From positions 1 to 38,569 of the forward strand of contig JAIRPN010000008.1 in the NCBI GenBank assembly GCA_031256975.1: a stretch of DNA of 38,569 bases, read 5' to 3'. Position 1 is the first letter of the stretch, and each line of letters begins with the position of its first letter. The notes beneath the pieces were generated by a model, which did no database searches, was not told where the DNA came from, and saw only the letters and a list, made by a program, of their open reading frames with translations. The position numbers and the translations under genes are program-made. Source of the stretch: Verrucomicrobiales bacterium (GTDB lineage Bacteria > Verrucomicrobiota > Verrucomicrobiia > Methylacidiphilales > JAAUTS01). Of this stretch, positions 1 to 6,372 are shown piece after piece.

Positions 1-199
1 GGCCACTCTTCGCAGCCTCCCAAAGGGCAAACTTCCCTAACAAGTGATGCAAACCTTATCACATACGTCATTTCCATGTCAAATGTTACGTATAAAATAC
101 TTACTATTTTCTGAAAAATTAAAAATCAGCGGTTTGCTGTCAAGCGCACGCGCTATCCAAGGACCCAAACAAGCATGGGTTTTACTCGGAGGACGTGTT

Positions 200-224
200 C
201 ACCCTTCGACAGGCTCAGGGTGAG
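200..224. repeat. REP-like intergenic palindrome
   Basis: Seven-base arms TCACCCT and AGGGTGA flank a short centre (TCGACAGGCTC). The form CCCTTCGACAGGCTCAGGG is familiar as a dispersed extragenic palindrome in many GC-rich Gram-negative genomes. Only one copy is seen here, so calling it a repeat rests on that general knowledge. It could alternatively be a hairpin of an upstream transcript. Confidence 0.45.
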
Positions 225-310
225 TGGATGGGTATTTTCTGACTTTTTGTGCAAAGCCGGGGCCAAATAACCATTACCTGCAAGCCCTGCCCCTGCGAGT
301 TCATTCGCTC

Positions 311-364
311 AAAAAGCAAGCCAGCCTCCGGTCAGGATGTGGTGTAGAATCGACCGGAGGCTGA
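311..364 (-). terminator. Rho-independent terminator of the giant PEP-CTERM gene
   Basis: A perfect 12-bp inverted repeat (323-334 CAGCCTCCGGTC with 353-364 GACCGGAGGCTG) lies 9 bases past the stop codon of the minus-strand gene. Read on the minus strand it is followed by GGCTTGC and then TTTTT. The 18-base loop is longer than usual, but stem and T-run support a terminator. Confidence 0.7.
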
Positions 365-373
365 CCCGGGCTG

Positions 374-3300
374 TCATCGGTTATTACGGCCGGTGACAAA
401 TTTTTTCCGCGCGATCACGAGGATCACGCAGCCCAAGATGAGCAGGAACCAGGTTTGCGGTTCGGGCACGGCGGCGGCGGTGTAGACCAGCTGGACGTTG
501 TTGCCGTCCTCGGCGAGGGCGAATTGCCCGACGGGGGCGGAAGATAAGGTACCGGCGATGCTGCCGATGCTGATGCCGCTCAGATTGAGAACAGGGCCGT
601 TGTCCTGGTCAACGATCAGGGTCCAAGTGTGGTCGATACCCAAGTCAATACCGGTGATGCCGGTGAACTGGAACACGGTGCCATCGGCGAGGTTGATGCC
701 GCCGCTGACGTTGATGAGGTCGCTGGCACTGCTGCTGATGGTGAATTGCAGGATGGAACCGGCCTCGGTGCTGAGCCCGGCACTGAGGTTGATGGTGGCG
801 ACGGTGTTGGCGCCCTTGCTAATGGTCAGGACCGCGCCGGAGTTGACCAGCACACCGAGGCCGACATTGCCGTTGGCCTGGATGGCCAGGGTGCCCTGCT
901 CGACGCTGAGGGTGCCGCCGGTGGCGCTGACGTTCTTGACAGTCAGGATGCCGTTACCGGTCTTGCGCAGGCTGCCGTTGCCGCTGATGTCGCTGTTGAA
1001 AGTGGCGTTGAAGCCGTTGGTGTTGACAGTGGAGGTGGCTGAGTTGGTCAGCGAGGTGTTGACCGAGGTGGCCAGGTTGCTGCCAACGATGCGCAAGGCG
1101 CCGCCGCCGAGGTTGAACTGGCCGGTGCCCGCACCCTGGATGAGGTGATTGCCACCGATCTGCATGGTACCGGCGTTCAGGTTGTAGGTGCCATGCGAGC
1201 CCGCCTGGAAACCCAGTACGAGGGAACCGTTGAAGGTGGCGACGGAGCCGTCACCATCCTGGGTGATAGTGCCGTTGCCGCCGACAGGGTTGACCGGACT
1301 GCCGTCGTTCCAGCCGAGGTAGCTGCCGCCGTCCCAGTTGAGCTGCGAGCTGCCGCTGATCTGGATGGTGCCCGCGCCATAGGGATCGCCGAGCTGGATC
1401 TGGCTGGTGGCGTCGCCGTTGACCACGGCGGTGCCGTCAAGATGGATCAAGCCGGTGGCGCCGTTGGCGCCGGCCTGCAGGTTGCTGCTCTGGATGTTGA
1501 CCACGCCGCCGCTTTGATTGAACACGCCGTAAGAACCGGTGCCGGAACCAACGCGCAGGTTGACATAACCGGAGGCGTCAGTCGAACTGCGCTGGATGTC
1601 GATGGTGCCGGAGGTCATGGTGAAGGTGCCGCTGCCGACGCGGGTGCCGTTGCTTTCACCGACGTTCAGGTAGGCGTTGCTGTTGCCGGAGGTGACGCTG
1701 ATGACACCGCCGTCGAGGTTGAAATTACCCGTTCCGCCGTAACCGACACGCAGGCGGCTGATCGGGCCGGAGGTGTTTTGCGCCTGAATGTTCAGACGCG
1801 CGTCTTCGCCAAGGTTCAGGCTGCCGGTGGCGGCGGTGCCGCCAACCACGAGGTCGCCCTCGACGCTGGCTGCCGTGTTCAAGGTGCTGGTGCCGCCGAG
1901 GGTCAGGGCGCCGCTGCCGGTCTTGGCAAAGCTGCCGTTCCCGGTGAAGCCATTTCTCAGGACCGCGTTGTAAGAGCCGGTGTCAATGGTGGAGGTGGTG
2001 CTGGCAACGAAGTTCGGGGCCACGAGGGTATTGAGATCCGAACCGATCACCTGCAGGGTACCGCCGCCGAGATTGAAGTTGGCGGTGCCGTTGCCTTGTC
2101 GCAGGTTGCCGCCGCCGATGCGCAGGGTGCCGGCGTTGAGGTTGTAGATGCCGGTGTTGCCCGCCTGGAAGCCAAGGGTCAGGGTGTTGTTGAAAGTCAC
2201 GATGGAACCCGCGCCGTTCTGGTTGAAGATGGCCATTGCGCCGGTGTCGCCGGAGCCGTCGTCGTAGCCGCCGAAGTAGGCGCCGCCGTTCCAGGTGAAC
2301 TGGGCGTTGTCGTTGACGTTGATGACGCCGCTGGATTCATTGTAGGCCAACTGGATTTGCCCGCTGTGGGTGCCGATCAACACGGCGTCACCGGACAGGT
2401 TATAGGTGCCGCTGGCGCCGTAGGCACCGACTACCAGGTTGCTGTTGTCGAGCTGCACGAGGCCGCCGCTCTGGTTCATCACACCGCTGGAACCGGCACC
2501 GACGGAGCCGATGGCGAGGGTGCCGTAGCCGGGCGAGTTGCTGCCGGAGATGACGGAACGCTGGATGCTGATGGTGCCGGAAGTCATGTTGAGCACGCCA
2601 TTGCTGATGATGGAGTCGCTGTCGGAGCGGCCGATGGCCAGGGTGGCGAGGTTGGTGCCGCTGGTGACGTTGATCAGGCCGCCGTCGAGGTTCAGGGTGC
2701 CGTTGCCATTGTGGCCGATGATGAGCCGGCTGATCGGGCCGGTGGCGACATTTTGCGCCTGCACGGTCAGGGTGACACCGCTGCCGATGTTCAGCACGCC
2801 GGAGCCGGTGGTGCCGCCGATGGCGAGCATGCCCTCGACCGAGGAATCCGCCAGCAGGGTGTTAGAGCCGCCGAAGGTCAGATAGCCGGAGCCGATTTTG
2901 CTGAAGCCCCCTGCACCGTCGAAGCCTTTGGTGAAGGTGGCGTTGTAAGCGCCGCTGTCGAAGGTGGAAACGCTGCCGTTGACCAAGGTCGGCAAGGCAT
3001 CGGTAACGAGATCGCTGCCGTACACCTGGATCACACCGCCGCCGAGGTTGAACTGGTAATCGGCGTTGGTGTTGCCGTAATGAGCCTTCAGGCTGCTGCC
3101 ACCGACCTGCAGGGTGCCACTGGTCAGGTTGTAAACGCTGCCACCGTTGCTGTAGGCCGAGAGATACAGGCTGGCGCTGCCGCCGATGGTGACCAGGCCA
3201 CCGGTCTGGTTGAAGGTGGCGGAGGAGTTGTCGGCCTTGAGATTGTTACCAAGGATCAGTTTTCCTGTGCTTTGCACGATGAAATCGCCGCCGCTGACAT

Positions 3301-5848
3301 TGATGACACCGGTGCTGTCAGGCTTGCCGGTATCGGAGCGGCCGACAATGTGCAACCCTCCGTTCAGAATGGTTTCACCCCCGCTGAGATTAAACACACC
3401 ATTGCCGCCTTGATTGCCGATGTTGAAGGAACTGCTGTCGGAAAGCACCAAGGTGCCGCCAGTCTGGTTGAAGGTGCCGCTGCCACCCCAGTCGCCGACG
3501 CGGAAGGAGCCTGCCACCAGGGTGCTGTTGTCGGTCTTGGTGGAAGGATTGATGGTCAGAGTGCCCCCGCTCAGGGTGAACGAACCGGTGGCGCCACTGC
3601 CGGAACCGACAGCCATTTCAACCGCGGAGCTGTTGCCAGCAGTTTGTTTGACATTCCCGGCATTGGCGAAGAAAGAGTCGAACACGCGTGTGCTGCCTGA
3701 AAGGATGACGGTACCGGAGCCGACGATTTCCAGCGAGTTGCCACCGTAATCAATCTGGTGTTCTCCTTCACCGATAATGTTGCCGGAGAAATTCGCGCCG
3801 TAACCGTTGGAATCGATCACGGAGTGTTCGCCGCCTTGCAAGGTAAGGTCGGCGCTGGTGTTGAGCGCGGAACCGGTCACCTGGATGGTGCCGCTGCCGA
3901 AGTTGAAGGCGTATTGGGAAACCTGCGAGGAGTTGTAATACGGGCGCAGGCTGTTGCCGCCGATTTGCAGCACGCCGCCGTTGAGGTTGTAGATGCCGGT
4001 AGTGCCGGAGTTGGCGTACCAGCTGGAGAGATAGAGCCGCGAATCCAGCGCGATGCTGACCACGCCGCCGTTTTGGTTGAACACTCCCTGCGAGTCGTCG
4101 GATTTCAGATTGTTGCCGAGGGTCAGCGAGGCGTTGTTCTGCAGGATGAAGGTGCCGCTGTTGACGTTAACGACGCCCTGGCTGGCCGGGTTGCCGGTAC
4201 CGGAACGACCAATCACGTGCAGGCCGTCGTTCAGTTCGACCACGCCGCCGTCCAGGTTATAGACACCGTTGCCGCCCTGGTTGCCGACGTTGAAAGCGCT
4301 GTTGTCGGTGACGACCAACCTGCCGCCGCTCTGGTTGAAAGTGCCGCTGCCGCCAAAGTCACCAACGCGGATGGAGCCGGCAACCGGGGTGGTGCCGTCC
4401 GCCGCGACGGTCGGATTGACAACCAGCGTGCCACTGCTCAGGGTGTAGGAGCCGCTCATGCCGGTACCGCTGCCGATGGCAAATTCGTTGCCGGTGCTGA
4501 CGCCGGCGGTCTGGTTGACCGCGCCGCCCAATACCGCAAAGGTGTTGAAGTCGCGGCTGTTGCCGCTCAGGGTCAGCGTGCCGGAACCGTACTTGGTGAA
4601 GGCGTTGCCGCCCGCGCCGAACTGGCCCACGCCGTCGGTGGTGATGTTGCCGGAGAGGGTGGCGTTGTAACCGTTGGTGTTGACCACGAAACCGGTGGAG
4701 GTCGTGTCGCTGGCATGCAGGGCGATGGCAATGCCACTGCTCAGGTCGGAACCGCTAACCTGCAGGATGCCCTGGTAAATGTTATAGGTGCCCGAGCCGG
4801 TAATCGCGTTGGCGCCGCCGGTCTGCAATAACCCGCCGGTCTGGTTGATCGCGCCGTTAGCGCCCAGATAAATACCGGTGTCAAAACTGGCGAAACCATC
4901 GCTGAGATTGTAAATGCCGGTGCCGCTGTTGCCGAAGATCACCCTCGCGCCGGTGGAAGTCAGATAACCGCCGGATTGGTTAAGCTCACCCCTGCTGGAA
5001 TCCGCGCTGCCGAAAACCGTTTGTTGCGAAGCGGTCAACTCCAGGGTGCCGCTTTGTAAATTGTAAACGCCAACGGACCCGACGGCTTCGCCGAAAGCCA
5101 CCTGCGCACCACCGAGGTGCACATAGGAATTGTCCTGCTGGTTGATTGTGCCGCTGCCGCCGTTCGGGCCACCGGCGCCAGTCCCGCCATTAGTGCCGAC
5201 AAAGAAATTGGTGTAGTTGTCATTGCCTGCGCCATCAATGATCAGCTGTGCGTTATTTTTAACGGTAATCACGCCGCTGGTGCTGAGTCCGGGGACATTC
5301 TGGTCATTATCGCCCACATAAATAAACGAACTGCCGGCGCCGCCAAGCTTCAGCACCGAATTGTCCTGCAAAATGTAGTTACCGGTACCGCCGTTGTAGC
5401 CAACGATCCAGTTGCTCCCGATAATAACCTGGCTGTTGTCGGACTGGATCACGGTGCCAGTGCTGCCGTTTTGCCCGCCGCCATAGCCAACCATCAAATT
5501 GGTATAACCGGGCTGGTTCAAATCCAGGGTGATACTGCCGGAAAGATTCAGGTAGCCATCGCTGGAATTACCGTCAACCGTGCGACCGACTGAAATGCCG
5601 TTGGATTGAACCACCACGGTGCCGGAACCCGCGAGGTTCAGCGTTGAACTATTGTAAATCCAGCCGGCATAAGCGGAGGTCCCGCTCCCCGTTAGGATGT
5701 ATTGATCACCGGCATTGACCGTAATATCGGTCGAACTGCCATCATTTAACAATATATTGTCGACAGTTGTATCAGAAGCGTATACCGCCTGTGCAAAAAA
5801 AACTCCCGCCACGACAACGAGAAATCGCATAACCCATCCCTTACTCAT
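374..5848 (-). CDS. Giant secreted beta-helix protein with PEP-CTERM sorting signal
   Basis: An 1824-residue exported protein of unknown ligand. Residues 1-24 are a signal peptide ending in VYA-S. The body is Gly/Ser/Asn-rich with short repeating strands of the type G-x-(Y/F)-N-(L/Q)-(S/N)-G-G and several autotransporter-associated beta-strand units (G-S-G-T-L-T-L-S-G), which predicts a long right-handed beta-helix. The C-terminus has VPEPQTW, a hydrophobic segment and a basic tail (RKKF): a PEP-CTERM signal, expected to be processed by an exosortase/archaeosortase-type enzyme not encoded here. No autotransporter beta-barrel is present despite the repeat name. The start is supported by AGGGGG about 7 bases upstream of the ATG. 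From residue about 410 the protein holds two pairs of large internal duplications. It is divergent from a small XRE regulator. Role as surface scaffold, adhesin or glycan-binding matrix is inference. Confidence 0.85.
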   Translation of the reverse strand: MSKGWVMRFLVVVAGVFFAQAVYASDTTVDNILLNDGSSTDITVNAGDQYILTGSGTSAYAGWIYNSSTLNLAGSGTVVVQSNGISVGRTVDGNSSDGYLNLSGSITLDLNQPGYTNLMVGYGGGQNGSTGTVIQSDNSQVIIGSNWIVGYNGGTGNYILQDNSVLKLGGAGSSFIYVGDNDQNVPGLSTSGVITVKNNAQLIIDGAGNDNYTNFFVGTNGGTGAGGPNGGSGTINQQDNSYVHLGGAQVAFGEAVGSVGVYNLQSGTLELTASQQTVFGSADSSRGELNQSGGYLTSTGARVIFGNSGTGIYNLSDGFASFDTGIYLGANGAINQTGGLLQTGGANAITGSGTYNIYQGILQVSGSDLSSGIAIALHASDTTSTGFVVNTNGYNATLSGNITTDGVGQFGAGGNAFTKYGSGTLTLSGNSRDFNTFAVLGGAVNQTAGVSTGNEFAIGSGTGMSGSYTLSSGTLVVNPTVAADGTTPVAGSIRVGDFGGSGTFNQSGGRLVVTDNSAFNVGNQGGNGVYNLDGGVVELNDGLHVIGRSGTGNPASQGVVNVNSGTFILQNNASLTLGNNLKSDDSQGVFNQNGGVVSIALDSRLYLSSWYANSGTTGIYNLNGGVLQIGGNSLRPYYNSSQVSQYAFNFGSGTIQVTGSALNTSADLTLQGGEHSVIDSNGYGANFSGNIIGEGEHQIDYGGNSLEIVGSGTVILSGSTRVFDSFFANAGNVKQTAGNSSAVEMAVGSGSGATGSFTLSGGTLTINPSTKTDNSTLVAGSFRVGDWGGSGTFNQTGGTLVLSDSSSFNIGNQGGNGVFNLSGGETILNGGLHIVGRSDTGKPDSTGVINVSGGDFIVQSTGKLILGNNLKADNSSATFNQTGGLVTIGGSASLYLSAYSNGGSVYNLTSGTLQVGGSSLKAHYGNTNADYQFNLGGGVIQVYGSDLVTDALPTLVNGSVSTFDSGAYNATFTKGFDGAGGFSKIGSGYLTFGGSNTLLADSSVEGMLAIGGTTGSGVLNIGSGVTLTVQAQNVATGPISRLIIGHNGNGTLNLDGGLINVTSGTNLATLAIGRSDSDSIISNGVLNMTSGTISIQRSVISGSNSPGYGTLAIGSVGAGSSGVMNQSGGLVQLDNSNLVVGAYGASGTYNLSGDAVLIGTHSGQIQLAYNESSGVINVNDNAQFTWNGGAYFGGYDDGSGDTGAMAIFNQNGAGSIVTFNNTLTLGFQAGNTGIYNLNAGTLRIGGGNLRQGNGTANFNLGGGTLQVIGSDLNTLVAPNFVASTTSTIDTGSYNAVLRNGFTGNGSFAKTGSGALTLGGTSTLNTAASVEGDLVVGGTAATGSLNLGEDARLNIQAQNTSGPISRLRVGYGGTGNFNLDGGVISVTSGNSNAYLNVGESNGTRVGSGTFTMTSGTIDIQRSSTDASGYVNLRVGSGTGSYGVFNQSGGVVNIQSSNLQAGANGATGLIHLDGTAVVNGDATSQIQLGDPYGAGTIQISGSSQLNWDGGSYLGWNDGSPVNPVGGNGTITQDGDGSVATFNGSLVLGFQAGSHGTYNLNAGTMQIGGNHLIQGAGTGQFNLGGGALRIVGSNLATSVNTSLTNSATSTVNTNGFNATFNSDISGNGSLRKTGNGILTVKNVSATGGTLSVEQGTLAIQANGNVGLGVLVNSGAVLTISKGANTVATINLSAGLSTEAGSILQFTISSSASDLINVSGGINLADGTVFQFTGITGIDLGIDHTWTLIVDQDNGPVLNLSGISIGSIAGTLSSAPVGQFALAEDGNNVQLVYTAAAVPEPQTWFLLILGCVILVIARKKFVTGRNNR
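945..2875 (-). repeat. Internal tandem duplication B-B' in the giant PEP-CTERM gene
   Basis: A second pair of units of about 320 residues, different from A. Unit B is roughly 1905-2875 and B' roughly 945-1905. Shared landmarks in order are a beta-strand unit, ASVEG, LNIGSG or LNLGED, GPISRLIIG or GPISRLRVG, NLDGGLINVTSG or NLDGGVISVTSG, a TMTSGTIDIQRS-like motif, and LVLGFQAG or LTLGFQAG with YNLNAGT. Boundaries are approximate. Confidence 0.75.
2875..4610 (-). repeat. Internal tandem duplication A-A' in the giant PEP-CTERM gene
   Basis: Two consecutive units of about 290 residues. Unit A is roughly 3735-4610 and unit A' roughly 2875-3735. Both run through the same series of motifs: a beta-strand unit (SGTLTLSG or SGTVILSG), then NQTAG or KQTAG, VAGSIRVGDFGGSGTFNQ or VAGSFRVGDWGGSGTFNQ, GNQGGNG, a VIGRS/IVGRS motif and LTLGNNLK or LILGNNLK. 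Boundaries are approximate because they were set by eye on the translation. Confidence 0.75.
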
Positions 5849-5952
5849 GATTACCCCCTAAGAAGTTTTGCGTGTCCCTAAATCCCAGCCGATTCCTCCC
5901 CAGGAACCAGAATAACCCCGGCACATAGAACTCACATGTGAAAAGTTAACTA

Positions 5953-5972
5953 ACACTTACTTTAGTAAGTGT
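5953..5972. promoter_or_regulatory. Perfect palindrome in the divergent XRE / PEP-CTERM promoter region
   Basis: ACACTTAC (5953-5960) and GTAAGTGT (5965-5972) are perfect 8-base arms around TTTA. The site lies between the divergent start codons at 5848 and 6006, where an operator for the adjacent XRE protein would be expected. The downstream T-run (from about 5979) means a weak hairpin terminator is a less likely alternative. Function is inferred from position and symmetry only. Confidence 0.45.
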
Positions 5973-6005
5973 AAAGGATTTTTTTGTGTCTTAGACTTCC
6001 GTTAG

Positions 6006-6323
6006 ATGCCAGAGACCAGTGGTGTAGAACGATTTTTAAGGGAACGTTTGCGGCTCTTGCGTGAAACAAGCGGTTTAAGCCAGCTCGCTGTTTCAGAAAT
6101 GGCGGGTATTTCTTACATCTATTATCAAAGTATCGAGGCAGGCAGGCGTCCTAACGTATCACTCAGAGTATTGGACAAGCTTACGATGGCTTATGGAATC
6201 ACGATCCATGAACTATTCGCCCTGTCCCCCCCGATGGTAACCCTAAGCAAGCGACCGATGCCAAGTCCTCATCGCAAACGCAAACAATTACCGCCAAGCA
6301 AAAACGAAACGGCAATTACTTAA
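6006..6323 (+). CDS. Small XRE-family helix-turn-helix regulator
   Basis: A 105-residue DNA-binding protein. Residues 9-70 form an HTH_3/XRE domain: FLRERLRLLRE (helix 1), GLSQLAVSEMAG (helix 2), ISYIYYQSIEAGRR (recognition helix and turn), then NVSLRVLDKLTMAYGI and the usual ELFAL ending. The last 35 residues are basic and Pro-rich with no recognisable domain, so there is no sensing domain. No clear Shine-Dalgarno precedes the ATG at 6006; AAAGGA at 5973-5978 is too far. It is divergent from the giant PEP-CTERM gene with a perfect palindrome in the gap, so local repression of itself and that gene is a reasonable inference. It is convergent with the DUF5703 gene. Confidence 0.85.
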   Translation: MPETSGVERFLRERLRLLRETSGLSQLAVSEMAGISYIYYQSIEAGRRPNVSLRVLDKLTMAYGITIHELFALSPPMVTLSKRPMPSPHRKRKQLPPSKNETAIT

Positions 6324-6372
6324 GCGGAAAATTGAGAATAATCTGCGGCAAACGAGTGACAATCCTGTTGCC

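Larger units (their letters stand above)
1..373. other. Non-coding left edge
   Basis: No credible gene is visible in this stretch. The first 170 bases are AT-rich and the rest is more GC-rich. It holds a REP-like palindrome (200-224) and the hairpin terminator (311-364) of the minus-strand gene that ends at 374. Nothing else is recognisable. Confidence 0.6.

Noticed and set aside
1145..3700. Long plus-strand open frame of 851 codons
   Set aside because: It is antisense to the GC-rich repeat gene; its Ala/Gly/Val/Asp-rich translation has no domain, signal peptide or ribosome-binding site and repeats in step with the opposite strand.
3758..4831. Second long plus-strand open frame of 357 codons inside the giant gene
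   Set aside because: Same low-complexity antisense pattern as the frame at 1145-3700; the minus-strand protein has a signal peptide, repeats and a sorting tail.
374..5848. CRISPR-like or satellite repeats suggested by the repeated GC-rich words
   Set aside because: The spacing is irregular and codon-phased, and translation gives a continuous beta-helix protein with variable units, so these are coding repeats.
374..5848. Type V autotransporter (adhesin) call
   Set aside because: The repeat family is autotransporter-associated by name, but the C-terminus is a PEP-CTERM tail and no beta-barrel translocator is present.
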